This document shows, piece after piece, positions 33,971-41,965 of a stretch of DNA of 64,000 bases. Position 1 is the first letter of the stretch, and each line of letters opens with the position of its first letter. The notes under the pieces are model-generated. The model searched no databases. It saw only the letters and a program-made list of their open reading frames with translations, and had not been told where the DNA came from. Position numbers and translations under genes: made by a program. The DNA is from Bradyrhizobium sp. dw_411 (GTDB lineage: Bacteria; Pseudomonadota; Alphaproteobacteria; Rhizobiales; Xanthobacteraceae), in assembly GCF_018449695.1 (NCBI RefSeq), contig NZ_JAAVUY010000010.1:186001-250000 (forward strand), in the 5' to 3' direction.

Positions 33971-34741
33971 ATGGAGAGAGAGCCCAGCAAGCGTGCGTTG
34001 CAGATCCGCTCCGTGATCTCGGTCCTTGTGATCGTCGTGCTCTGGGAAACCGCCGCGCGGGCGGGGCTGGCGTCGCCGCTGTTTCTGCCGGCGTTCACGG
34101 CAGTGATGGCGGAATGGTGGACGGTGTGTGCCGACGGTTCGCTGCCGGCAGATCTCCTGACCAGCCTGTTTCGTGCGTTTGCCGGATTGTTCGCTGCGAC
34201 GCTCATTGGCGTCGGGCTCGGCATTGCGATGGCACGCAGCCGGCTGGTGCATTGGATATTCGATCCGGTGATCGCGCTGGCGTTTCCGTCGCCGAAGATC
34301 GCGTTCCTGCCGATCTTCATTCTGTGGTTCGGCATCTACAGCACCTCGAAGATACTGCTGGTCGCCTTTGCCTGTGTTTTTCCGATCGTGATCGGAACCT
34401 ATGCGGCTGCTTCTGCGATTAACCGGGTCTGGATCTGGTCGGCGTATTCGCTGGGAACGTCTAATCTCACATTATTGTTTCGTATCGTGCTGCCGGCGGC
34501 GTGGCCGCGGATATTTGCGGCCTTGCGGGTCGCGCTGCCGGTATCGTTGATCACGACCTTTACCGCGGAGATGGTCGGCGGCGGCGGCGGGATGGGCGCG
34601 GCGCTGATGTATTCGCAACGCTTCTTCGAAAGCCCGACGGTGTTCGCTTACATCCTGACCATGCTGGTGGTCGGCCTGCTGCTCGATGCGATAATGCTGC
34701 GGATTCAAACGGCGTTTCCGGCCTGGCACAGCAATGCCTGA
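33971..34741 (+). CDS. ABC transporter permease 2, NitT/TauT family
   Basis: This is a 256-residue protein with about six membrane helices. The EAA loop reads WSAYSLGTSNLTLLFRIVLPAAWPRIFAALRVALPVSLITTF. It is only moderately similar to permease 1; the shared LPIFILWFGI/LFILWFGIG block shows common descent. Last gene of the importer operon; the next gene converges on it with 28 nt between stops. Confidence 0.92.
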   Translation: MEREPSKRALQIRSVISVLVIVVLWETAARAGLASPLFLPAFTAVMAEWWTVCADGSLPADLLTSLFRAFAGLFAATLIGVGLGIAMARSRLVHWIFDPVIALAFPSPKIAFLPIFILWFGIYSTSKILLVAFACVFPIVIGTYAAASAINRVWIWSAYSLGTSNLTLLFRIVLPAAWPRIFAALRVALPVSLITTFTAEMVGGGGGMGAALMYSQRFFESPTVFAYILTMLVVGLLLDAIMLRIQTAFPAWHSNA

Positions 34742-34769
34742 CGCTCCGGCGGCCCCGACGGCGCGCGTC

Positions 34770-35753
34770 CTATTCGGCCTTGATCTTGGCGGCCTCGATC
34801 ACCTTGGCCCATTTCTCCATCTCGAACTTCATTTGCGTGGTGAATTCCTCCGGCGTGCTGCCGATGGGGTCGAGACCGAGCGTAGCGAGTTTCTCCTTCA
34901 TATCCGGCATCGCCAGGATATCGACGATTTCGCGCTGAAGCAGCATGACGATGTCCTTGGGCGTGCCGGCGGGAACGAGCGCGCCGATCCAGGCGTCGCC
35001 GTCGAGGCCGGGATAACCGGCTTCGCCGATAGTCGGCAAATCAGGAAGCGCCGGCGAGCGGTTCTTGCTCATGACCGCGAGCGCCCGCAATTTGCCGTCC
35101 TTGATCAGCGGTACCGCCGCCGACAACGCGGCGAAGGCAATCGGCGTATCGCCGGCGGCCGCCGATATCATGCTCGGGCCGCTGCCGCCGTAGGGAACGT
35201 GCACAAGGTCGAGGCCCAGCACGACACGAAATTGTTCGCCGAGCAGATGCGACGGCGTACCAAATCCCGGCGAAGCGAAGCTGAATTTGCCGGGCGTCTG
35301 CTTGATCAGCGCGACAAGCTCCTTGACGGTGGTGGCCGGCACCGAAGGATTGACCACCATCGCGGAGGGAAAGCCGACCGCGAGCGTGACGGAATCGAAG
35401 TCCTGCAGCACGCGATAGGGCACCTTGGGATACAGATTCGGATTGATCACGTAGCTGTTCACCGTGATCAGAACCGTGTAGCCATCCGCCGCGGTTCTCG
35501 CGGCTTGTCCGGTGCCGATATTGCCGCCCGCGCCGGCGATATCCTCGACATAGAATTGCTGGCCCAGCCGCTCCGAGAGTTTTTGCGCGATGAAACGCGC
35601 GCAAACGTCAGTAGGACCGCCCGGCGAATACGGAACGATCATCCGCACCGGGCGCGCCGGATAGGATTGCGCGCGCGCAATCGCCGGCAGAAATGGAAGG
35701 ACAACAGCACCTGCCGCGCGGTGCAGAAATTGACGGCGTAGAATCTTCTTCAT
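34770..35753 (-). CDS. Tripartite tricarboxylate transporter substrate-binding protein (Bug family), orphan
   Basis: This is a 327-residue periplasmic protein. The leader LRRQFLHRAAGAVVLPFLPAIARAQ fits Tat export. Bug-family blocks are visible: YPARPVRMIVPYSPGGPTDVCARFIAQ, VEDIAGAGGNIGTG and HVPYGGSGPSMISAAAGDT. A GAAGGGA ribosome site precedes the ATG. No TctA or TctB membrane subunit lies nearby, as is common for the many Bug proteins of Bradyrhizobium and Bordetella, so it may share a distant transporter or act as a sensor. The ligand is probably a carboxylate. Confidence 0.92.
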   Translation of the reverse strand: MKKILRRQFLHRAAGAVVLPFLPAIARAQSYPARPVRMIVPYSPGGPTDVCARFIAQKLSERLGQQFYVEDIAGAGGNIGTGQAARTAADGYTVLITVNSYVINPNLYPKVPYRVLQDFDSVTLAVGFPSAMVVNPSVPATTVKELVALIKQTPGKFSFASPGFGTPSHLLGEQFRVVLGLDLVHVPYGGSGPSMISAAAGDTPIAFAALSAAVPLIKDGKLRALAVMSKNRSPALPDLPTIGEAGYPGLDGDAWIGALVPAGTPKDIVMLLQREIVDILAMPDMKEKLATLGLDPIGSTPEEFTTQMKFEMEKWAKVIEAAKIKAE

Positions 35754-35812
35754 GTCCCTTCAGGTAGCACAAACCATGCCAAAGTCTGTGCTTCCTTTGG
35801 GGGCGAGCGCCG

Positions 35813-36535
35813 CTATGCCGCACTCCGCGTGGGTTCGCCATGCCGCTCCATCGCGAATGCGACCGCGGCATCGGCATGCAGCAATGTCGAGTCGAACGCC
35901 GGCAATGCGAAATGCTGAGGACCAATCAGGAGGCCTATTTCCGTGCATCCGAGAATGACACTGTCGGCGCCGGCCGCTTGCGCAGTTGCAATGATCTCCA
36001 GATAACGCTGCCGGGAGGATTCTCGTACTACGCCGCAGCACAATTCGTTGAAGATGATGTCGTGCACGGCGGTCCGGTCCTCCGCGTCAGGCACCAGGGG
36101 AGCAAGCCCATGCCTGTCACGCAATCGCGAGAGGTAGAAATCCTGTTCCATCGTATAGCGCGTCGCGAGCAGCAACGGCCGGCGGTAGCCGGCGGAGGCC
36201 ACGGCCTGCCCGGTGACATCCGTAATGTGCAGCAGCGGTATCGATATCGCGTCCTGCACGGTGTCGGCCAGCTTGTGCATGGTGTTGGTGCAGATCAACA
36301 CGCAATCTGCGCCCGCGGTCTCGAGGTTGCGTGCCAGCGTGGCGAGAACCGTCCCGGCCTGATCCCAGGCATCGGCCTTCTGCAATTCGACGATGCTTTC
36401 GAAGTCGACGGAATGCATGATCACCTTGGCGGAACGCAAACCGCCGAGGCGATCGCGGACGTTCTCGTTGAGGCGCCGGTAGTAGACTGCGGTGCTTTCC
36501 CAGCTCATGCCGCCCAACAACCCGATCGTGCGCAT
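35813..36535 (-). CDS. Aspartate/glutamate racemase-family protein
   Basis: This is a 240-residue protein beginning MRTIGLLGGMSWESTAVYYRRLN, the classic start of the aspartate racemase family. Both catalytic cysteines are present: C82 in ICTNTMHKLA and C197 in LGCTEIGLL. It interconverts D- and L-aspartate or glutamate; some relatives are maleate isomerase or hydantoin racemase-like, so substrate is not certain. AGGA precedes the ATG at 36535; an in-frame upstream extension has no family features. It is 59 nt upstream of the Bug receptor gene on the same strand, so the two may be co-transcribed. Confidence 0.9.
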   Translation of the reverse strand: MRTIGLLGGMSWESTAVYYRRLNENVRDRLGGLRSAKVIMHSVDFESIVELQKADAWDQAGTVLATLARNLETAGADCVLICTNTMHKLADTVQDAISIPLLHITDVTGQAVASAGYRRPLLLATRYTMEQDFYLSRLRDRHGLAPLVPDAEDRTAVHDIIFNELCCGVVRESSRQRYLEIIATAQAAGADSVILGCTEIGLLIGPQHFALPAFDSTLLHADAAVAFAMERHGEPTRSAA

Positions 36536-36817
36536 GTCATTCGTCCTTGGTGGTGCGAGAGTGAGATGAATGTACCAGCTTCTTGCCACAAATCTAATGA
36601 AAATTGCTTCATATTCGTATTTTTGAGTTATATTTTGCGTATATATAGGAATATGAGGCATAAAAATCAGGCTTTGGTGGATTTTTGGGCGATGCATGTC
36701 TAAATTTGGGTGGAGATGTCCGAGGCTTTTTCCTCGGCGCCTGACGAGATTGGTATCGATTTTGTGCTACTCCAGCGCAGCGGCACGCAATGATTTAAGA
36801 GGACTGGATCCTTTCCG
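36536..36817. promoter_or_regulatory. AT-rich divergent intergenic region between racemase and ubiX-like genes
   Basis: An AT-rich block (about 36595-36665) carries a near-perfect inverted repeat: CTTCATATTC (36607-36616) and GAATATGAGG (36649-36658), 9 of 10 positions. Closer to the UbiX-like gene, CCGAGG (36720-36725) and CCTCGG (36732-36737) can form a leader hairpin. No regulator gene directly adjoins this region, so the binding protein is unknown; the Lrp-type regulator at 38 kb is a candidate. Confidence 0.35.
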
Positions 36818-37414
36818 ATGACTTCATCTCCGCGGCGATTGATCGTCGGATTAACCGGGGCTTCCGGCGCCATCTATGGCGTCAGGTTGTTGCGCCTGTT
36901 GCAGCCGACCGACATCGAAGCGCATCTCGTGATCAGCCGCTCGGCGCGGATCGCGCTGACGCAGGAGCTCGATATCAATATCGCAGAGGTAACGGCGCTG
37001 GCCGATGTCGTGCATCAGATCGACAATATCGGGGCATCCATTTCCAGCGGGTCGTTCCGGACGCTCGGCATGGTGGTTGCGCCCTGTTCGATGCGAAGCC
37101 TCTCCGAGATCGCCACCGGCGTGACCTCCTCGCTGCTGACGCGCGCGGCCGATGTCGTCCTCAAGGAACGGCGGCGGCTGGTGCTGATGGTGCGAGAAGC
37201 CCCGCTCCATCTCGGTCATCTGCGTTCGATGATGGCGGTCACCGAAATGGGCGCGATCGTCTATCCGCCGGTGCCGGCCTTCTATGCGCGCCCGGAAAGC
37301 CTGGAGCAGATGGTTGATCACACCCTGGGCCGGGTGCTCGACCTGTTTGAGATCGAGACTGCGGCGGTCAGTCGCTGGGGTGGATTGAATTCGATCAAGA
37401 ATTCGGATTCATGA
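36818..37414 (+). CDS. ubiX: UbiX-family flavin prenyltransferase
   Basis: This is a 198-residue protein, near identical in plan to E. coli UbiX. Blocks are RLIVGLTGASGAIYGVRLL, SISSGSFRTLGMVVAPCSM, LLTRAADVVLKERRRLVLMV, REAPLHLGHLRSMM and VYPPVPAFYARPESL. It joins dimethylallyl phosphate to FMN to make prenyl-FMN, the cofactor of UbiD-type decarboxylases. A UbiD-type gene follows 4.5 kb downstream on the same strand, which suggests a dedicated cofactor supply. Its stop overlaps the next start by 4 nt (ATGA). Confidence 0.95.
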   Translation: MTSSPRRLIVGLTGASGAIYGVRLLRLLQPTDIEAHLVISRSARIALTQELDINIAEVTALADVVHQIDNIGASISSGSFRTLGMVVAPCSMRSLSEIATGVTSSLLTRAADVVLKERRRLVLMVREAPLHLGHLRSMMAVTEMGAIVYPPVPAFYARPESLEQMVDHTLGRVLDLFEIETAAVSRWGGLNSIKNSDS

Positions 37415-37947
37415 CTCAGTCCCGCTCCGACGTTGAGGTTGAAAGCTGGGCCTTCGCCCTGCATCTCTACACCCAGCCCGGGATAGCCGATGCCTGCCTG
37501 AAACTGCAGGACGAGGCCGGTGTCGATGTCATGATGTCGCTCATGATCGTTTTCGCCGCGGCCCGGCATCGTGTGTTGCTGACGCCTTCCGAGATCAGGG
37601 AATTGGACGGTGCCTGCCAGCCCTGGCGCGAACAGATCGTGCATCCGCTGCGGGCTATCCGCACCCGGTTGAAGAGCGGACCATCGCCCGCGCCGGGCAG
37701 TGCGACAGAGCCGTTCAGATCGACAATCAAGGCCGCCGAGCTCGCCGCCGAGCGGCTGCAAAACCAACTGCTGGCGGAACGCTTGCCGCTGCGAGCGCCG
37801 GAGCGGGACAACGTCACGGCTGATGATTTGCGTTCGGTTCTCCGCAGCGTGGTGACGCTCGCGCTTGAAAAGCGCCCGGGCAAGTCACTTTCGGATCTGC
37901 TGCCGGCGATCGATCTGATCGTCGGCGCCGCGATGCAGGAAAGCTGA
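37411..37947 (+). CDS. TIGR02444-family protein of unknown function
   Basis: This is a 178-residue protein with WAFALHLYTQPGIADACLKLQDEAGVDVMMSLMI, a block characteristic of the TIGR02444/DUF2390 family. No catalytic residues are recognised. The ATGA overlap with the UbiX-like gene indicates coupled translation. The family is found in many proteobacteria, usually not with UbiX, so this arrangement may point to a role in prenyl-FMN or decarboxylase function, or it may be chance. Confidence 0.8.
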   Translation: MTQSRSDVEVESWAFALHLYTQPGIADACLKLQDEAGVDVMMSLMIVFAAARHRVLLTPSEIRELDGACQPWREQIVHPLRAIRTRLKSGPSPAPGSATEPFRSTIKAAELAAERLQNQLLAERLPLRAPERDNVTADDLRSVLRSVVTLALEKRPGKSLSDLLPAIDLIVGAAMQES

Positions 37948-37967
37948 CAAAAGCTGGCGTACCGGGG

Positions 37968-38471
37968 TTACGACTTGCCTTCCTTGGCATTCCGCGCCGC
38001 CGCTTCGCTGTTGATTGCGAACTGCAGCGGCAAGGCTGTCGTGAATTTGATCTGCTCCATCGCGAAGCTCGAACTGACATCGCCCAGCTCGATTTTCTCG
38101 ATCAACCGTTTGTACACCGCGTCGTAGCCGGCGATATCAGGCACCACGGCACGCAGCAGGTAATCGACGTCGCCGCTCATGCGGTAGAACTCGACGATTT
38201 CCGGGATCGACATCACGATCGCGGAGAACTTCTTGACCCAGGCCGCGTTGTGCTGATTGGTGCGGATGGCGATGAAGACGGTGACGCCGACTTGCAGTTT
38301 CACCGGATCCAGCAAGGCGACGCGCTTGCGAATGACGCCTTCTTCCTCGAGTTTTTGGATACGACGCCAGCAGGGAGTCGGAGATAGCCCCACCTTTTCA
38401 GCGATTTCAGCCACCTTCAGTGTCGCATCCTCCTGCAGGATTTGCAGAAGCGTGAAGTCGAGATCGTCCAT
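37968..38471 (-). CDS. Lrp/AsnC-family transcriptional regulator
   Basis: This is a 167-residue protein. The N-terminal winged helix begins MDDLDFTLLQILQEDATLKVAEIAEKVGLSPTPCWRRIQKLEEEGVI. The C-terminal RAM/AsnC ligand domain includes SGDVDYLLRAVVPDIAGYDAVYKRLIEKI. An in-frame extension upstream to 38747 has no family features, so the ATG at 38471 is used. It is divergent from the quinone-oxidoreductase-like gene and lies inside the UbiX-UbiD module, so it likely regulates it. Lrp proteins bind amino acids or small acids. Confidence 0.93.
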   Translation of the reverse strand: MDDLDFTLLQILQEDATLKVAEIAEKVGLSPTPCWRRIQKLEEEGVIRKRVALLDPVKLQVGVTVFIAIRTNQHNAAWVKKFSAIVMSIPEIVEFYRMSGDVDYLLRAVVPDIAGYDAVYKRLIEKIELGDVSSSFAMEQIKFTTALPLQFAINSEAAARNAKEGKS

Positions 38472-38873
38472 GCGTACCCCCGTCCCCCGAAACCTGATGT
38501 CAAAGATTTGGTAACACAAATGCAGAGTTTGACATATCAAGCCCGTCGTCGCGGGGATAAAAATTGCTAGGATAGTGAGGATTTTGCGATTCCATGCCTT
38601 CATTCTGTTCGTTCTGGAAATATGCCTTGATATGGCGCGCGGTCTCGGCAAAATACATTCAGCCCCCGGGGTAGGAAAGCTCAGGGGGTCTGAGGGCGGG
38701 TTGGTTTCGCGACGGGCAGAAAACCCGGTGTTGAAGTCATCCGGCAAAAGGGAAGAGCATGAGCTGTCTCGACGAGGTGCGGTGACGCTGCTAACTGCCG
38801 CCTAACGTCGGGCTTGAGGAATCGCATGCGTTTGCGCCGTTCAGGGCGCAGGCGCAACCAACAGGAACATAAT
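38472..38873. promoter_or_regulatory. Divergent intergenic region between Lrp regulator and quinone-oxidoreductase-like gene
   Basis: This 402-nt spacer has a TTGACA at 38529-38534 with no good -10 at standard spacing. An AT-rich part spans about 38495-38600. No gene is visible. A ribosome-site-like AGGA precedes the ATG at 38874. It is the expected location for the Lrp binding sites that would control the catabolic operon. Confidence 0.4.
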
Positions 38874-39890
38874 ATGTCAGAAACGATGAGAGCGCTGGTT
38901 CTGCGCCAGCATGGCGGGTTGGAAAATCTTTCGGTGGTCAAGGATCACCCCAAGCCGACAGCGAAGGCTGGGGCCGTCGTCATCCGCGTGCGCGCCTCGT
39001 CGTTCAATTATCATGACGTATTTACCGTGCAGGGGATGCCCGGCATCAAGGTGCCGCTGCCGGTCGTCATCGGTCTCGATATGGCAGGCGAGATCGTCGA
39101 AATCGGCGAGGGCGTTTCCGGCTGGAAGGTCGGGAGCCGTGTACTGGTCAATCCGCTGAACAAGAAAAAGGGCCTGATGGGCGAAATGCTCGACGGCGGC
39201 ATGGCGGAATATTGCCTGGTCGAGGCCGATCAGCTCATCGCGATGCCCGATGGCGTCAGCTTCGAGGAAGCGGCGTCCCTGCCGGTGGCCTACGGTACCG
39301 CGCATCGCATGCTGATCACCCACAACACCATCCGCAAGGGCGACCGCGTCCTCATCCTCGGCGCCAGCGGCGGCGTCGGCACCGGCTGCGTGATCCTGAG
39401 CAAGCTGCTCGGCGCCGAAGTCATTGCCTGCGCCAGCAGTGCCGAGAAGATGGAAAAGCTCAAGGCGATGGGCGCCGATGAGGCGATCAATTACAAGGAA
39501 GTCGACTTCTCGAAATGGGCCATCGAAAAATATGGCAAGCCGCAGCGGCGCACCTATGAAGGTGGCGTTGATGTCGTGATCAATTTCACCGGCGGCGACA
39601 CCTGGGTGCCGTCGCTGCGCTGTCTCAAGCGCGGCGGGAGCCTGCTGGTGTGCGGCGCCACCGCGGGGCATGATCCGAAGGAAGATCTGCGCTATGTCTG
39701 GAGCTTCGAGCTCAAGATAATCGGCTCGAACAGCTTTTATGAAGAAAATCTGACAGATCTGATGAAGATGATCGTCGAGAACAAGATCAAGCCTGTGATC
39801 GACGAGGTCCTGACGCTCGATCAGGCCGCGGAAGGTTTGCGTCTGATCAGGGATCGTGAAGTTATCGGCAAAGTTGTCGTGGTGCCGTGA
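38874..39890 (+). CDS. Zinc-independent quinone oxidoreductase/MDR-family dehydrogenase
   Basis: This is a 338-residue medium-chain dehydrogenase. The NAD(P) site is RVLILGASGGVGTGCVILSKLLGA. The catalytic-zinc Cys of alcohol dehydrogenases is absent: the equivalent block reads ASSFNYHDVFTVQGMPG, as in quinone oxidoreductases, and the structural-zinc cysteines are also missing. It reduces a quinone, enone or CoA-ester-type conjugated substrate with NADPH. It starts the plus-strand operon-like run toward the CoA ligase and UbiD genes. The ATG at 38874 is chosen over upstream ones by homology start. Confidence 0.9.
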   Translation: MSETMRALVLRQHGGLENLSVVKDHPKPTAKAGAVVIRVRASSFNYHDVFTVQGMPGIKVPLPVVIGLDMAGEIVEIGEGVSGWKVGSRVLVNPLNKKKGLMGEMLDGGMAEYCLVEADQLIAMPDGVSFEEAASLPVAYGTAHRMLITHNTIRKGDRVLILGASGGVGTGCVILSKLLGAEVIACASSAEKMEKLKAMGADEAINYKEVDFSKWAIEKYGKPQRRTYEGGVDVVINFTGGDTWVPSLRCLKRGGSLLVCGATAGHDPKEDLRYVWSFELKIIGSNSFYEENLTDLMKMIVENKIKPVIDEVLTLDQAAEGLRLIRDREVIGKVVVVP

Positions 39891-39968
39891 TCAATGAAGT
39901 AAGTTCATGGTACCGTCCTGCGAACCTATACTCTCTACAGAAGACGCGGACCAGGAAGAGGTGATTTG

Positions 39969-40385
39969 ATGAGTGAAGTCCCCAGCGTCGAAGACGTCCA
40001 GAAGCTGATCTCGCGTGGTCCGTTTCATCAATGGCTTGGATTGAAAGTCGTCGCGGTCGGTAGCGGCACCATCGAGTTGACGGCGACCTCGCGAGAGGAA
40101 TGGGTGGTCAATCCCGATCGCGGCTATATCCATGGAGGCATCCTGGCGACGCTGGTCGATCTCACCGCGGACTGGGCCATGGTCTCCAAAACCGGGCGCG
40201 GCGTTCCGACCATCGATCTTCGGGTCGACTATCATCGCGCGGCGATGCCTGGCGTGCTGACGGTGCGCGGCGAGATCGTGAATTTCGGCCGGCAGTTCTC
40301 GGTCGCGGAAGCCAAGGTGTTCGATCATGAGGGACGTCTTTTGGCCAGCGGGCGCGGAACCTATCTGACAGCTCCGCCGGCCTGA
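39969..40385 (+). CDS. Hotdog-fold PaaI-type acyl-CoA thioesterase
   Basis: This is a 138-residue protein. NPDRGYIHGGILATLVDLTADWAMVSKTG is the hotdog catalytic region with the His-Gly-Gly signature, followed by TIDLRVDYHRAAMPG and EAKVFDHEGRLLASGRGTYL. It hydrolyses acyl- or aroyl-CoA esters and may rescue CoA from dead-end intermediates of the adjacent CoA-ligase pathway. An ATG at 39969 is used with AGAGG upstream; a TTG one codon earlier also exists. It lies 12 nt upstream of the CoA-ligase start. Confidence 0.9.
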   Translation: MSEVPSVEDVQKLISRGPFHQWLGLKVVAVGSGTIELTATSREEWVVNPDRGYIHGGILATLVDLTADWAMVSKTGRGVPTIDLRVDYHRAAMPGVLTVRGEIVNFGRQFSVAEAKVFDHEGRLLASGRGTYLTAPPA

Positions 40386-40396
40386 TAGAGATTTCC

Positions 40397-41959
40397 GTGG
40401 TGTCCAAAGCTCCTGCGTTCATAAATCTGGGATCGCTGACCTCGACGGATCGCGATCTCGACAAGATCGCCATCATCGATCTGGGCACCGGAGAAGAGCG
40501 CCGTTTCAGCTACCGGGATTTCGAAGCGCAGGCCAATGCGGTGGCCCGGGCGCTCACGGCGCGTGGTCTCGTGCGCGGCGACCGGGTTGCTATCCTCTCG
40601 GCCAACCGCTTTGAATATCTCACGACCGTGCACGGCATCATGCGCGCCGGCTTCGTGGCGGTCCCGGTCAATTTCAAATTTCCGGCGGCTACGATCGACT
40701 ACATCATTCATGACTCTGGCGCCAAGCTGGTGTTCTGCGATGTCCAGCGGTTCGACAACGCGCCAAAGGATTTGCCGCGCATTCGATTCGACGGCGACAA
40801 CAGCGATTTCGCCAGCTTTATTCAGCCAGGGCCGTTCACCGCGCTGGTGGCGAAGCCCGGCGAATCCGCGATGTTTCTCTATACGTCGGGCTCGACCGGT
40901 CGTCCCAAGGGCGTCGTGCTTTCGCACCAAAGCCATATCTGGGTGGTCGAGCAGCGCATGGCCGCGCAGGATATGTCGCGCCACCGTTTTCTGGTCGCCG
41001 CACCGCTCTATCACATGAATGCGCTGGCCATGAGCCAGTTGGCGCATGCGGCCAGCGCGACGGTGATCCTGCTGCCGCAGTTCACCACACAGCTCTATTT
41101 GCACGCCATTGAGACCTATCATTGCACATGGCTCACGGCGGTGCCGCCGATGATCGCAATGATGCTGAACGACAAGGAAAGACTTGCTGCGACGGATCTT
41201 TCCAGCGTCGAGTTCCTGCGCATGGGATCGGCGCCCGTCAGCCACAGTCTGCTGGAAGCGATCCACCGCACGCTACCGTCTGCGGCTGTGACCAATGCGT
41301 ACGGCACGACCGAGGCTGGTCCCGTCGTGTTCGGACCGCACCCCCAAAAATTGCCACAACCGGAAATGTCGGTCGGTTATCCCCACCCCAACGTGCAGCT
41401 GCGGCTGATCGGCGAGGATGGAAAGCCCGCCAACACCGGTGTGCTGGAGATGAAAAGCCCGGCGATCATGACCGGCTATCACAACCGCCCGGACATCAAG
41501 CCTCCCATCACGCCTGACGGATTCTATATCACCGGCGATGTGTTCCGCCGCGACGAGAACGATTTCTATTTCTTCGTCGGCCGAACCGACGATATGTTCG
41601 TCAGCGGTGGTGAAAACATCTTCCCGGGCGAAGTCGAGAAGATGCTGGAAACGCATCCCGACGTGATCCAGGCCTGCGTGGTGCCTGTCCCCGATGACAT
41701 CAAGGGCACCAAGCCCGTGGCTTTCGTGGTCGCGCACATAGGCAGCGATCTCACGGAAAGCGCCTTGAAAGAATATGCCCTCAAAAATGCCCCCGCCTAC
41801 CAGCATCCGCGCTCGATCTGGTTTGTCGATAGCCTTCCTCTGGCTTCGACCAACAAAGTTGATCGCAATGCCTTACGCGAATTGGCTGCCGAAAAGTTGA
41901 TGAGCGGCAAGGCTCACGCGGCACAATCCTTGAATGAGAGCACGACGGCACGGAGATAG
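40397..41959 (+). CDS. AMP-forming acyl/aryl-CoA ligase
   Basis: This is a 520-residue ANL-superfamily enzyme. Motif A3 FLYTSGSTGRPKGVVLSHQ, A5 NAYGTTEAGP, A7 YITGDVFRRDENDFYFFVGRTDDMF, A8 SGGENIFPGEVE and the catalytic Lys in ASTNKVDRNALREL are all present. It activates a carboxylate as an adenylate and transfers it to CoA. It lies directly before the UbiD-type gene (6 nt between stop and start), so the acid may be ligated to CoA before or after decarboxylation. It starts with GTG at 40397, with a second GTG at 40400. Substrate class is aromatic or unsaturated acid by context only. Confidence 0.93.
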   Translation: MVSKAPAFINLGSLTSTDRDLDKIAIIDLGTGEERRFSYRDFEAQANAVARALTARGLVRGDRVAILSANRFEYLTTVHGIMRAGFVAVPVNFKFPAATIDYIIHDSGAKLVFCDVQRFDNAPKDLPRIRFDGDNSDFASFIQPGPFTALVAKPGESAMFLYTSGSTGRPKGVVLSHQSHIWVVEQRMAAQDMSRHRFLVAAPLYHMNALAMSQLAHAASATVILLPQFTTQLYLHAIETYHCTWLTAVPPMIAMMLNDKERLAATDLSSVEFLRMGSAPVSHSLLEAIHRTLPSAAVTNAYGTTEAGPVVFGPHPQKLPQPEMSVGYPHPNVQLRLIGEDGKPANTGVLEMKSPAIMTGYHNRPDIKPPITPDGFYITGDVFRRDENDFYFFVGRTDDMFVSGGENIFPGEVEKMLETHPDVIQACVVPVPDDIKGTKPVAFVVAHIGSDLTESALKEYALKNAPAYQHPRSIWFVDSLPLASTNKVDRNALRELAAEKLMSGKAHAAQSLNESTTARR

Positions 41960-41965
41960 AGTCGA

